From: Nonomuraea sp. NBC_00507
GTDB lineage: Bacteria; Actinomycetota; Actinomycetes; Streptosporangiales; Streptosporangiaceae
Assembly (NCBI RefSeq): GCF_036013525.1
Contig: NZ_CP107853.1
Location: 6,634,001 to 6,698,000, forward strand
DNA: 64,000 bases
Reading direction: 5' to 3'
Shown here: positions 30,028 through 39,078 of the stretch, piece after piece
Numbering within the stretch: the stretch's first letter is position 1
Layout of the letters: each line of letters opens with the position of its first letter
Made by a program: the position numbers and the translations under genes
Notes under the pieces: generated by a model
What the model saw: the letters and a program-made list of their open reading frames with translations, nothing else
What the model was told of the DNA's origin: nothing
The model's database searches: none

Positions 30028-32139
30028 CTGCTCCCGCCGCATGAGCACGCCGATGCCGGTGGCCAGCAGGAGTGGTATGGCCAGCGCCAGCGCCATCGAC
30101 AGCACGGCCGCGCCCGAGTCGTTGACGAGCATGCCGACCACGCCGCTGACCAGCGTGCCGATCAGGCCGGCCCGCAGTGCGCGGGAGTGCTCGAACGCCG
30201 CCGGCACCACTCCGGCCGAGGCCTGCTCGGGCCGCAGGATCGCGTACACGAGGAACGCCACGGCCACGATGACGATCGGCATCAGGTTGGGGTTGAGCAG
30301 CGTGCCGAGCATGGCCTGCAGCTTGCGCCAGATGACGTCGAGCGCCTCGCCGGTCAGCACCTGGCCCACGAACCTGCCCAGGTGCGTCTGCTCGTTGGCC
30401 GGCCTCAGATAGTTGATCCAGGCGAACGTCATCACGATCACCCCGCCGGCCACGCAGAACAACGCCAGCTTCACCAGCGACACCCGCCGGCCCGACAGGA
30501 TGAGCGCGGTCACCGCGATGCCCGGCACGAACGCGATGACGCCGCCGAAGTCGCTGCCCAGCCCGGACCCGCCGAGCACCATCGCGGCCGCGCCGAGCCC
30601 CACGATCGCAGCCAGGCCGATCTTTCCGGGCCAGCGGTGCGCGATCATCGTCGTGGTCAGCAGCGTGCCGGTCGCGAACAGTGCGAACGGGATGTTGCCG
30701 AGCCCGAAGTAGCGGGCGCCCTGCTCGGCGCTGAAGCCCATGAAGCTGTTGAGCTGGAGCGTCGTGCCGGTCAGCAGGTCGCCGGCGAGCGTGAGCGCCG
30801 TGACGCCCGCGACCACGGCCAGCGGGCCGAGCGGCCGGCGCCGCCATGGCCCGGCCAGCGCCAGTGCGGTGATCGCCGCCCACCAGGCCAGCATGCCGCC
30901 GAACAGCTCCAGGTGGGTGGACCACGGCAGCAGGTTGACCAGGAACGAGGTGACGGGCAGGGCCGCCAGCGCCGTCGCGGCCGCGCGTATCCAGGGCAGT
31001 TGCTTGCGGCGGCGCAGCAGCAGGAACGCCAGCACGTAGAACAGGACCTGCAGGACCGCCAGGGCGGTGAAGTATTGTCCCTTCGCCGAGCGCATCGTCT
31101 GGGCGGTGGCGTCGGCGCGCTGGAGGTGCTCGAAGGTGGCGCCGTTCTCGCCGGCCTGCACCGGCACGCCCACGACCGTGGTGGGCACCGCCACGCCGAG
31201 CTTGGTCAGCGCGGTGGAGGTCAGGTCGGGCAGGATCGAGATGTCCTCGCGGCGGGTGGAGGCGGCGCCGAGCAACCGACCCTGCGCGCCGGGCTCACGC
31301 AGCGCGGCCACCCGCAGGTGGGGCACGGAGCCGTGGTCGGACAGGCCCGCGAGCAGCACCGTCGTGTCGGCGGGCAGGACCGACAGCAGCGCGCCCGCCT
31401 TGGCGTCGGCCAGGCGCAGTGCCTCGCGCCGCTGGGCCGCGGTGAGCTGGTCGGGCACCTTCGGCAGCCGGTCGCCGGTCAGGTAGGGGCGGATGAGGTC
31501 GTCCACGTCCATGGCGATCATCCGGCACTTCTCCAGGTCGGCGGTCCTGACCTGGAGCGGCGAGGCATGGTAGTGCTGAACGGCGCCCTGCCGGTCGGCC
31601 AGCCCGAGCGCGGCGCCCGGGCCGATGGCGATCGAGCACTGCCCGGCCGCCTTCAGCGACTCTCCGAGGATGCCGGCGTTACGCTGGCCGGCCACGTCGA
31701 TGAGGTAGCGGTAGTCGGGGATGACGGCGCCCTCGCCCTGCTGCTCGGGCACCGGCGGCGCGCCGCAGCCGTAGCCGACGGCCGACCTGGTGCCCGCCGA
31801 GACGGTCAGCCAGCCGTCGTAGGGGCAGGTCACGTTGCCGACGGTGCGGACCGACAGCGAGCCGATCGCGCTGGATGCGGCCAGCTCCCAGAGGTTGGGG
31901 GTGTCGGCCTGGGTGAGGTCGTTCCAGTGCAGCCCGGACACCCCGATGAGCGCCACCCGGCCCGTCTGGCCGCGAGACTGCGCCGTCCGGCCCGCGAGGT
32001 CATGGACCGGCGCGGTGCCGTCGTCCACCTGCGCCATCCGACCGGCGCCCTCGTCGGCCCGTGCCGCCCCCGCGAACAGCCCCAAGCCGGTCAGCAGCTG
32101 GCCGAGCAGCACGGCCAGCACGACTACCGCGCGCCTCAC
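29983..32139 (-). CDS. Large membrane protein with N-terminal alkaline-phosphatase-like exported domain
   Basis: A 718-residue protein. GTG 32139 is supported by GGGAGGT and opens a signal-like first helix (VVVLAVLLGQLLTGLGLFAGAARA, quoted to show length, residues ~5-27). Residues ~55-370 form an extracytoplasmic domain that resembles the alkaline-phosphatase/PglZ-like fold: VALIGVSGLHWNDL, DTPNLWELA, VTCPYDGWLTVSAG and LLAGLSDHG. About ten membrane helices follow (~375-705). I do not recognise a named function; similar proteins in actinomycetes are unnamed. The architecture suggests an envelope enzyme or transporter-linked hydrolase. Its stop lies 45 bases inside the end of the HIT gene on the other strand. 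Confidence 0.8.
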   Translation of the reverse strand: MRRAVVVLAVLLGQLLTGLGLFAGAARADEGAGRMAQVDDGTAPVHDLAGRTAQSRGQTGRVALIGVSGLHWNDLTQADTPNLWELAASSAIGSLSVRTVGNVTCPYDGWLTVSAGTRSAVGYGCGAPPVPEQQGEGAVIPDYRYLIDVAGQRNAGILGESLKAAGQCSIAIGPGAALGLADRQGAVQHYHASPLQVRTADLEKCRMIAMDVDDLIRPYLTGDRLPKVPDQLTAAQRREALRLADAKAGALLSVLPADTTVLLAGLSDHGSVPHLRVAALREPGAQGRLLGAASTRREDISILPDLTSTALTKLGVAVPTTVVGVPVQAGENGATFEHLQRADATAQTMRSAKGQYFTALAVLQVLFYVLAFLLLRRRKQLPWIRAAATALAALPVTSFLVNLLPWSTHLELFGGMLAWWAAITALALAGPWRRRPLGPLAVVAGVTALTLAGDLLTGTTLQLNSFMGFSAEQGARYFGLGNIPFALFATGTLLTTTMIAHRWPGKIGLAAIVGLGAAAMVLGGSGLGSDFGGVIAFVPGIAVTALILSGRRVSLVKLALFCVAGGVIVMTFAWINYLRPANEQTHLGRFVGQVLTGEALDVIWRKLQAMLGTLLNPNLMPIVIVAVAFLVYAILRPEQASAGVVPAAFEHSRALRAGLIGTLVSGVVGMLVNDSGAAVLSMALALAIPLLLATGIGVLMRREQSVPGVGEQLARVTK

Positions 32140-32295
32140 CCCGATGACCTCCCGCGATCGATGATGTCCGTGGCACGGTAGAGGACGCTCGCCTCCAGGC
32201 GCCACAAGCCCGCGACTACCCTCTCACGAACCGAGGGTGTGCCGAGGCGACGTCGGCGTGGGAGCCGCGCTGCTCTGCCGGTCCTCGCACGGCGC

Positions 32296-32323
32296 GGCCC
32301 GCCACCCTGATGGGCGGCGGGCC
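32296..32323 (-). terminator. Hairpin after the GHL10 hydrolase gene
   Basis: GGCCCGCC (32296-32303) pairs with GGCGGGCC (32316-32323); inside, CCC and GGG can add three pairs beyond a one-base mismatch, leaving a TGAT tetraloop. It lies 31 bases beyond the 3' end of the minus-strand hydrolase gene. Confidence 0.75.
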
Positions 32324-32354
32324 GGATGGGGCTCGATCAGCTGCGGCGCAGTGG

Positions 32355-33944
32355 TCAGAACGCGTCGACCTTCACCTTGACCGGCGTGCTCTCGTTGTGC
32401 AGGCGGTCGAGCGAGGTGATCAGGTAGGTCCCCGGAGCCTTCACCGCGTACGACGGGTCGGAGACGACCGTGACCAGGTTACGGGCGTCCGCGGCCTGGC
32501 AGTCCGCGCCTGACTCCGGCAGCTGGTAGACCGCGTACGCGCGGGCCCCGGCCGACGGCGTCCAGGTCATCGTCGAGCCCGTGGCCTTGGCACCCGCCGG
32601 CTGGGCAAGGGCCTTCGCCCCGGCCGGCGCGGCCGGGGCCTGGCCGCCGCGCTCCTTCATGAGCGGCAGCAGGGCGGGGCGGCCGTAGTGCTCCTTGGCG
32701 ACCCGGTCCATCGCGCCCAGCGGGTTGGTGAGCAGCTGTTTGGCGCTGAAGTAGACGTCACCGTCCACCTGCTTGTGCTTGCGGTTGAGTGTCAGGTGCG
32801 CGGCCATCTCCTCGGGCCTGGTCCAGGCCTTGTCGTCCGTGGCGCCGACCCGGTAGAGGGCCTGCCCGATGTACAGGTGCACGTCGGAGCCCTTGACGGC
32901 CTGCGCCCACCACGGAGCCAGCACCTTGTAGTCGGCCGCCTTGAAGCCGCGCGGCCAGTAGAGCTGCGGCATGACGTAGTCGACGGTGCCCGACTCGATC
33001 CAGGCCTTCGCGTCCGCATAAATCGAGTCATAGGCCGACATGCCGTTGGTGTTGGATCCGGACGGGTCATTCGACTTGTTACGCCAGATACCGAACGGGC
33101 TGATGCCGAACTTGACGTGGTTCTTCCGCGTGTGGACGGCCTGGTCCACCTCGGCGACGAGCGTGTTGACGTTGCCGCGCCGCCAGTCGGCCAGGCTCTT
33201 GCCCTTGCCGTACCTTGTAAAGGCGGCCTTGTCGTTGAACTGGCCGCCCTCGCCCGGGTACGGGTAGAAGTAGTCGTCGAAGTGCACTCCGTCCACGTCG
33301 TAGCGGTCCACCACGTCCGTGATGACCTTGACGACGTGCTGGCGCACCTGCGGCAGACCCGGGTTGAAGTAGAGGCGGTCACCGTATTTGACCGTCCAGT
33401 CCGGGTGCTGCCTGGCCGGGTGGTTGGCGGGCAGCTTGGAGACGTCGGCGTCGTAGGAGGCCCGGTAAGGGTTGAACCAGGCGTGGAACTCCAGGCCCCG
33501 CTTGTGGGCCTCGTCGATGAGGAACGGCAGCGGGTCCCAGCCGGGATCCTTGCCCGCGGTGCCCGTGAGGAACTGCGACCAGGGCTCGAGCGACGACTTG
33601 TAGAGCGCGTCGGAGGCGGGCCGCACCTGGACGAAGACGGCGTTGAAGTTGCGCTTGGCGGCGCTGTCCAGGATCTTGACGTATTCGGCCTTCTGCCGCT
33701 CGGCGGACAGCCCGCTCCGCGAGGGCCAGTCGATGTTCTTGACCGTGGCGATCCAGACGCCCCGGAGCTGGCGCTTCGGGTAGCGGGCGTCGGCCGTGCA
33801 GGCGGCCACGGGGGTGGCGGCGGTGGTCGTCTTCTTCTTGCTCGCCGCGGGGCTCTCGCTCGCACCGGGGCCGAACGCGTAGGCGGCGGAGGCGGTGACG
33901 ACGGCGAGGGCTGCGGCGGCTAGGAGTGGGCGTCCAGTTCGCAT
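32355..33944 (-). CDS. Secreted GHL10 (DUF187/YddW-like) glycoside hydrolase
   Basis: A 529-residue exported protein. Residues 1-23 form a signal peptide (LLAAAALAVVTASAAYA); a Ser/Lys/Thr-rich linker follows. The TIM-barrel domain of the GHL10 family spans about residues 58-400, with RQLRGVWIATVKNIDWPS at its start, AVFVQVRPASDALY, EFHAWFNPYRAS, VDGVHFDDYFYPYPG, FGISPFGIWRN and DYVMPQLYWPR. The Asp pair in HFDDYFYP and the later Asp/Gln positions line the active site. A fibronectin III-like domain (~445-529) ends the protein. GHL10 members act on cell-wall or polysaccharide glycosides; YddW-type proteins are linked to peptidoglycan glycosidase activity. The real substrate is unknown. Confidence 0.92.
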   Translation of the reverse strand: MRTGRPLLAAAALAVVTASAAYAFGPGASESPAASKKKTTTAATPVAACTADARYPKRQLRGVWIATVKNIDWPSRSGLSAERQKAEYVKILDSAAKRNFNAVFVQVRPASDALYKSSLEPWSQFLTGTAGKDPGWDPLPFLIDEAHKRGLEFHAWFNPYRASYDADVSKLPANHPARQHPDWTVKYGDRLYFNPGLPQVRQHVVKVITDVVDRYDVDGVHFDDYFYPYPGEGGQFNDKAAFTRYGKGKSLADWRRGNVNTLVAEVDQAVHTRKNHVKFGISPFGIWRNKSNDPSGSNTNGMSAYDSIYADAKAWIESGTVDYVMPQLYWPRGFKAADYKVLAPWWAQAVKGSDVHLYIGQALYRVGATDDKAWTRPEEMAAHLTLNRKHKQVDGDVYFSAKQLLTNPLGAMDRVAKEHYGRPALLPLMKERGGQAPAAPAGAKALAQPAGAKATGSTMTWTPSAGARAYAVYQLPESGADCQAADARNLVTVVSDPSYAVKAPGTYLITSLDRLHNESTPVKVKVDAF

Positions 33945-34036
33945 AATGCCACCCAGTGTGACATCTGCTCAGGGATGGTCGGTACGAAAAACCGAAATGA
34001 AGTCGTGATGTCTTTGTGACAATACTCCATGGCTGG

Positions 34037-34067
34037 GCCGGGAGGGACCACAGCTTTCCCTCCCGGC
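34037..34067 (-). terminator. 10-bp hairpin after the EF-G-like gene
   Basis: GCCGGGAGGG (34037-34046) and CCCTCCCGGC (34058-34067) are perfect complements with an 11-base loop, 32 bases beyond the stop of the EF-G-like gene on the minus strand. It separates that gene from the GHL10 gene downstream. Confidence 0.75.
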
Positions 34068-34099
34068 TCCTCAGCTCATCCGAGCCCTCTCCTCGAGGC

Positions 34100-36238
34100 T
34101 CAGTCCTCGGCCGCCACCTTGGAGGCGAGGTTCGGCGGCAGCGGCTCGTAGCGCAGGAACGAGCGCGTAAAGGTGCCCGTGCCGTGTGACATGGATCTCA
34201 GGTCGATGGCGTAGCGCGTTATCTCCAGCTCGGGCACCTCGGCCTTGACCAGGGTGCGTCCGGTGCCGACGGGCTCGGTCCCGAGCACGCGCCCGCGCCG
34301 CGACGACAGGTCGGACATCACCGATCCCACGTGGTCGTCGGCCACCAGCACGGAGAGCTCGTCCACCGGCTCGAGCAGCAGGGTCGGCACCTTCGCCGCG
34401 GCCTCCTTCAGCGCCAGCTGGCCGGCGATCTGGAAGGCCATGTCGGAGGAGTCCACCGAGTGCGCCTTGCCGTCGTACAGCGTGACGCGCACGTCGACCA
34501 TTGGATAGCCGGCGACGACGCCCCGCTCCATCTGGGCCCGCACGCCCTTCTCCACCGATGGGATGAACTGCCGGGGCACCACGCCGCCCACGATCTTGTC
34601 CACGAACTCGAACCCGCCGCCGGACGGCAGGGGCTCCACCTCGAGGTGGCAGATCGCGTACTGGCCGTGACCGCCGGTCTGCTTGACGTTGCGGCCCATC
34701 GCCTGGCACTTGCCGCCGAAGGTCTCGCGCAGCGGCACCCGCAGCTCGATCCGCTCGACCTCCACGCCGTGCCGCTTGGACAGCCGGTCGAGCAGCACGT
34801 CGGTGTGCGCCTCGCCCATGCACCACAGGACGAGCTGGCGGGTCTCGGCGTTGTTCTCCAGCCGCAGCGTGGGGTCCTCGGCCACGAGCCGGCCGAGTGC
34901 CTGCGACAGCTTGTCCTCGTCGGCCTTGGACTTGGCCCTGATCGCCACGGGCAGCAGCGGGTCGGGCATGGCCCAGGCGGTCATCAGCAGCGGCTGCTCG
35001 ACGTCTGACAGCGTGTCGCCGGTCTCGGCCCGCGACAGCTTGGCCACCGCCACGATGTCGCCGGCCATGCCCTTGGCGGCGCCGCGCTGCTGTTTGCCCA
35101 GCGGGCAGGTCAGGGTGCCGATGCGCTCGTCCACGTCGTGGTCCTCGTGGCCGCGGTCGGCCAGGCCGTGCCCGGACACGTGCACGGTCATGTCGGGGCG
35201 CAGTGTGCCGGAGAAGACGCGGACGAGGCTGATGCGGCCCACGTACGGGTCGCTGGTGGTCTTGACGACCTCCGCCACGAGCGGCCCGTCCGGGTCACAG
35301 GCGATGCCCTTGACCGGTTTGCCGGACAGGTCGGTGATCTCCGGCATCGGGTGTTCGAGCGGCGACGGGAAGCCCTGGGTGATGACCTCCAGCACCTCCT
35401 GCATGCCGACGCCCAGCCCGCTGCAGAGCACCGGGTAGAAGCTGCCGCGTGCGACGGCCTTCTCCAGGTCCTCGATGAGGACCTTGGTGTCCATCGGCTC
35501 GCCCTCGAGGTATCTCTCCATGAGCGTCTCGTCTTCGCTCTCCTGGATGATGCCCTCGATCAGGGAGCCGCGGTATTCCTCGATCTGCGTCTCGTACTCC
35601 GCGCCGGGCTCCTTCTCGATGCGGGCGCCGGTCGCGTAGTTGTAGAACTTCTGGGTGAGCAGCCCGATCAGCCCGTTGACATGCCCGTTGGTGATCACCG
35701 GCAGGTAGAGGGGCGCCACGCCGTCGCCGAAGACGTCCTGGCAGGTGGCGAGCACCTCGTCGAAGTCGGCGCGCTGATGGTCGATCTTGGTGATCACGAC
35801 CGCCCGCGGCATGCCGACCTGCGCGCACTCTTCCCAGAGCATCTGGGTGAGCCCGTCGATCCCGTCGGATGCCGACACCACGAACAACGCGGCGTCGGCC
35901 GCGCGCAGCCCGGCCCGCAGATCGCCCACGAAGTCGGCGTAGCCGGGGGTGTCGAGAAGGTTGATCTTGATTCCGTTGTGCAGCAGGGGGGCCAAGGCGA
36001 GATTGACCGACCGCTGTTGCCTGACCTCGACCTCGTCGAAGTCGCTGACCGTGTTGCCGTCCTCAACCCGTCCCGGGCGCTGAATAGTGCCCGTGGCGGC
36101 CAGCAGCTGCTCGACGAGAGTCGTCTTACCTGCTCCTGAGTGGCCGACCAGCACGACATTGCGTATCGCATCCGCCCTGTCGGCCGCGGGTGCCCTGCCC
36201 GCGGCTCCTGCGGCGCCTCCCGTGTTTCTTTCCGCCAC
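34100..36238 (-). CDS. EF-G-like GTPase (FusA2 type)
   Basis: A 712-residue translational GTPase homologue, the length of actinobacterial FusA2 proteins (M. tuberculosis FusA2 ~714). GTG 36238 has GGGAGGCGAC before it. GTPase motifs: G1 GHSGAGKT near residue 34 (canonical EF-G has AHIDAGKT), G3 DTPGYADF, G4 ITKIDHQ (instead of NKxD) and a SASDG stretch. EF-G-like domains II to V follow: KGIACDPDGPLVAEVVKT, the domain IV stretch GGHGQYAICHLEVEPL and a C-terminal SMSHGTGTFTRSF. The diverged G1 and G4 suggest a paralogue and not the main elongation factor; related FusA2 proteins have no settled function. It diverges from pgsA over 144 bases. Confidence 0.93.
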   Translation of the reverse strand: MAERNTGGAAGAAGRAPAADRADAIRNVVLVGHSGAGKTTLVEQLLAATGTIQRPGRVEDGNTVSDFDEVEVRQQRSVNLALAPLLHNGIKINLLDTPGYADFVGDLRAGLRAADAALFVVSASDGIDGLTQMLWEECAQVGMPRAVVITKIDHQRADFDEVLATCQDVFGDGVAPLYLPVITNGHVNGLIGLLTQKFYNYATGARIEKEPGAEYETQIEEYRGSLIEGIIQESEDETLMERYLEGEPMDTKVLIEDLEKAVARGSFYPVLCSGLGVGMQEVLEVITQGFPSPLEHPMPEITDLSGKPVKGIACDPDGPLVAEVVKTTSDPYVGRISLVRVFSGTLRPDMTVHVSGHGLADRGHEDHDVDERIGTLTCPLGKQQRGAAKGMAGDIVAVAKLSRAETGDTLSDVEQPLLMTAWAMPDPLLPVAIRAKSKADEDKLSQALGRLVAEDPTLRLENNAETRQLVLWCMGEAHTDVLLDRLSKRHGVEVERIELRVPLRETFGGKCQAMGRNVKQTGGHGQYAICHLEVEPLPSGGGFEFVDKIVGGVVPRQFIPSVEKGVRAQMERGVVAGYPMVDVRVTLYDGKAHSVDSSDMAFQIAGQLALKEAAAKVPTLLLEPVDELSVLVADDHVGSVMSDLSSRRGRVLGTEPVGTGRTLVKAEVPELEITRYAIDLRSMSHGTGTFTRSFLRYEPLPPNLASKVAAED

Positions 36239-36382
36239 GTCGCCTCCCGCGTCGTCGGTTTGTTTCCAACGCCGCGCCCGCGCGGAAGCTTGGCAGAAAC
36301 CGCATGGACGCGGTGTGTTCACCAAATACCCGTGTGGCGGATATCACAAGAGGTGGAGGGCAAAGAAAGTTGTCAGGTCTTG

Positions 36383-37006
36383 ATGGCCTACGATCGGACC
36401 GCGATGCTCAAACTCCTGCGCCCGGCCATGACCCGGATACTCACCCCGCTGGGCAGGGCCCTCGTGGGCCGCGGGATCGGCCCGAACGCCGTCACGGCGA
36501 TCGGCACCCTCGGCACCGTCGTGTCCGCCCTGACCTTCTTCCCCCTGGGCCACCTGACCGTGGGGGCCCTTGTGATTACCGTCTTCGTGCTGTTCGACCT
36601 GCTCGACGGCGTGGTGGCCCGGCTCGGCGGGAAAGGGGGCAGCACCTGGGGCGCGTTTCTGGACTCGACGCTCGACCGGGTCGCCGACGCCGCCATCTTC
36701 GCCGGCCTGATCTTGTATTTCGTGTCCAGACAGGACACGCTGATGGCCTCGGTGACGCTGGTCTGCCTGATCGCCGGAACCCTGGTGTCCTACGCCAAGG
36801 CCAGGGCCGAGGGGCTCGGGCTCACGGCCGACGTCGGGCTGGCCGAGCGACCGGAGCGGCTGGTCGTGGCGCTGGTCGCGGCCTGCTTCTCGGGGCTCGG
36901 TGTGCCGTACATTCTGCCTGCGGGGATGTGGCTGCTGGCGGCGGCCAGCGTGATCACCGTGGGGCAGCGGGTGATGGCCGTTTACCGGCAGACGAGGGAG
37001 AAATGA
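36383..37006 (+). CDS. pgsA: Phosphatidylinositol-phosphate synthase (CDP-alcohol phosphatidyltransferase)
   Basis: A 207-residue inner-membrane enzyme with about six helices. The CDP-alcohol signature D-x2-D-G-x2-A-R-x8-G-x3-D-x3-D is complete from DLLDGVVAR to FLDSTLD (residues ~74-96). The sequence follows mycobacterial PgsA1 (Rv2612c) closely, for example SYAKARAEGLGLTADVG and AERPERL, so the product is most likely phosphatidylinositol phosphate, made from CDP-diacylglycerol and inositol phosphate. ATG 36383 (MAYDRTAML) is preferred; ATG 36404 is possible. The stop overlaps the next start (ATGA), and the next two genes convert phosphatidylinositol to PIMs. This is the first gene of that operon. 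Confidence 0.95.
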   Translation: MAYDRTAMLKLLRPAMTRILTPLGRALVGRGIGPNAVTAIGTLGTVVSALTFFPLGHLTVGALVITVFVLFDLLDGVVARLGGKGGSTWGAFLDSTLDRVADAAIFAGLILYFVSRQDTLMASVTLVCLIAGTLVSYAKARAEGLGLTADVGLAERPERLVVALVAACFSGLGVPYILPAGMWLLAAASVITVGQRVMAVYRQTREK

Positions 37007-37926
37007 GCGAGAAGGCGTCGTTCGGCGATCGCGTCGTGGCCGCGGGTTTCGCGGCCGGCTGGAAGCTCGTGCCGCTGCTGCCCGAGCGCCCGACGGCCGC
37101 GGTGTTCGGCTTCCTGGCCGACCGGGTGTGGGCCAGGCGCGGCAAGTCGGTGCGCCGGCTGGAGTCCAACCTGGCCAGGGTGACCGGACTCGACGTGGGC
37201 AGCCGGGAGCTGCGCGAGCTCACCAGGGCGGGCATGCGCTCGTACTTCCGCTACTTCCACGAGATCTTCCGGCTGCCGTCCATGAAGACCGAGGAGATCG
37301 TGCGGCGCACGCATGTCATCGGCGCCGAGCACGTCCACGACACCGTGGCGGCCGGGCGGGGCGTGGTGCTGGCGCTGCCGCACATGGGCAACTGGGACCA
37401 GGCCGGCGCCTGGCTGGTGGGCGTGGGCCATCCGTTCACGACCGTGGCCGAGCGGCTCAGGCCGGAGTCGTTGTTCCGCCGCTACGTGGCCTTCCGCGAG
37501 GGGCTCGGCATGGAGGTGCTGCCGCTGACCGGCGGCGACGGCCACAACTTCGCCTCGCTGGCCATCCGGGTGCGCAAGGGCGGCGTGGTGTGCCTGCCCG
37601 CTGAGCGCGATCTGACCAAGAGCGGCGTCGAGGTGCGCTTCTTCGGCGCCACCACGAAGGTGCCCGCGGGGCCGCCGCTGCTGGCCGTGCAGACCGGGGC
37701 CGCGCTGCTGCCGGCGATCGTCTACTTCGTCGACGGCGACTGGGGCATCCACATCCACGAGGAGGTCCCGGTCCCGCAGGAGGGCACCCGGCAGGAGAAG
37801 GTCGCGGTGGTGGCGCAGCGGCTGGCCGACGTGTTCGAGAAGGGCATCTCCGAGCATCCGGAGGACTGGCACATGTTGCAGCGGCTCTGGCTGGAGGACC
37901 TGCCTGCTCAGAAGGTCGGCCCATGA
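37003..37926 (+). CDS. Phosphatidylinositol mannoside acyltransferase
   Basis: A 307-residue member of the LpxL/HtrB-type lysophospholipid acyltransferase family. The catalytic HxxxxD motif reads HMGNWD near residues 123-128, with the second conserved Glu in LPAERDLTKSGVEVRFFG near 200. In mycobacteria the gene in this position (Rv2611c, PatA) puts palmitate on the mannose at position 2 of inositol in PIM1/PIM2. The same job is inferred here from the operon with pgsA and pimA, which it overlaps by four bases on both sides. No signal peptide; it should act on the cytosolic membrane face. Confidence 0.93.
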   Translation: MSEKASFGDRVVAAGFAAGWKLVPLLPERPTAAVFGFLADRVWARRGKSVRRLESNLARVTGLDVGSRELRELTRAGMRSYFRYFHEIFRLPSMKTEEIVRRTHVIGAEHVHDTVAAGRGVVLALPHMGNWDQAGAWLVGVGHPFTTVAERLRPESLFRRYVAFREGLGMEVLPLTGGDGHNFASLAIRVRKGGVVCLPAERDLTKSGVEVRFFGATTKVPAGPPLLAVQTGAALLPAIVYFVDGDWGIHIHEEVPVPQEGTRQEKVAVVAQRLADVFEKGISEHPEDWHMLQRLWLEDLPAQKVGP

Positions 37927-39053
37927 AGGTCGGCATCGTGTGTCCCTATTCATGGGACATGCCCGGCGGAGTCAAGCAGCACATCGACGACCTGGCGCAG
38001 GCGCTGATCGCGCAGGGGCACGACGTGTCGGTGATCGCGCCGGCGGCCGACGACGACGAGCTGCCCCCATATGTGACGGGAGCGGGGCGGGCGGTGCCGG
38101 TGCCGTACAACGGGGCGGTGGCCAGGATGTCGTTCGGCTTCCTGTCGGCGGCGCGGGTGCGGCGGTGGGTGCGTACGGGCCGGTTCGACGTGCTGCACAT
38201 CCACGAGCCGCTGATCCCGAGCCTGGGCGTGCTGGCGTGCTGGGCGGCGAAGGGGCCGATCGTGGCCACGTTCCACGCGTCGTGGTCGCGCTCGCGGGCC
38301 ATCGCGGTGGCCGAGCCGCTGCTGCAGAGCGCGCTGGAGAAGCTCAGCGGCCGCATCGCGGTCTCCGACGCGGCCCGCAAGAGCCTGGTGGAGCAGTTCG
38401 GCGGCGACGCGGTGCTGATCCCGAACGGCGTGACCGTCTCCCGTTACACCGAGGCCGAGCCGCTGGACGGGTGGGGTCCCGATGGGGCCACGATCGGCTT
38501 CCTCGGGCGGATGGACGAGGAGCGCAAGGGCCTGCCGATCCTGCTGGAGGCGTTCACGGCGCTGGCGGCCGCGCGGCCGGAGGTGAAGCTTCTCATCGCC
38601 GGTCCCGGCGACGAGAAGGACGTGTTCGAGCGGGTGCCCAAGCGCTTCCACGACCGGGTGACGGTGCTGGGCATGGTGAGCGAGGCCGACAAGATCCGCG
38701 CCTACCACTCGGTCGACGTGTTCTGCGCGCCCAACACGCGGGGGGAGAGCTTCGGCATCGTGCTGGCCGAGGCCATGGCCTCCGGGGCCACCGTGCTGGC
38801 CAGCGACATCCCGGCCTTCCGCAGGGTGCTCGGCCAAGGCCAGGCGGGCGCGTTGTTCGCCAACGGCGACGCCGGCTCGCTGGCGCGCGAGGCGGCCGCG
38901 CTGCTCGACGCGCCGGAGCGCCGTGCCAAGCTGGCCGCGGAGGCGCTGGTGGCGGTCAGGAAATACGACTGGTCCACGGTGGCGCGGGACGTGGTGCGCG
39001 TGTACGAGACGGTCACGACGAGCGGCGCGGGCCGCGTGGAGGAGGACCTGTGA
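37923..39053 (+). CDS. pimA: Phosphatidylinositol alpha-mannosyltransferase PimA
   Basis: A 376-residue GT4-family (GT-B fold) glycosyltransferase. The N terminus VGIVCPYSWDMPGGVKQH is the PimA signature with the GGV loop; VPYNGAVARMSFG and FDVLHIHEPLIPSLG follow. The C-terminal GDP-mannose site shows GFLGRMDEERKG near 195, GPGDE near 232, and the E-x7-E motif in ESFGIVLAEAMASG near 285. The enzyme transfers the first mannose from GDP-Man to phosphatidylinositol on the inner face of the membrane. It overlaps the acyltransferase gene by four bases. The next gene starts 25 bases after its stop. Confidence 0.95.
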   Translation: MKVGIVCPYSWDMPGGVKQHIDDLAQALIAQGHDVSVIAPAADDDELPPYVTGAGRAVPVPYNGAVARMSFGFLSAARVRRWVRTGRFDVLHIHEPLIPSLGVLACWAAKGPIVATFHASWSRSRAIAVAEPLLQSALEKLSGRIAVSDAARKSLVEQFGGDAVLIPNGVTVSRYTEAEPLDGWGPDGATIGFLGRMDEERKGLPILLEAFTALAAARPEVKLLIAGPGDEKDVFERVPKRFHDRVTVLGMVSEADKIRAYHSVDVFCAPNTRGESFGIVLAEAMASGATVLASDIPAFRRVLGQGQAGALFANGDAGSLAREAAALLDAPERRAKLAAEALVAVRKYDWSTVARDVVRVYETVTTSGAGRVEEDL

Positions 39054-39078
39054 CCGCGGGCGGCCGGGGGGATGAGCT

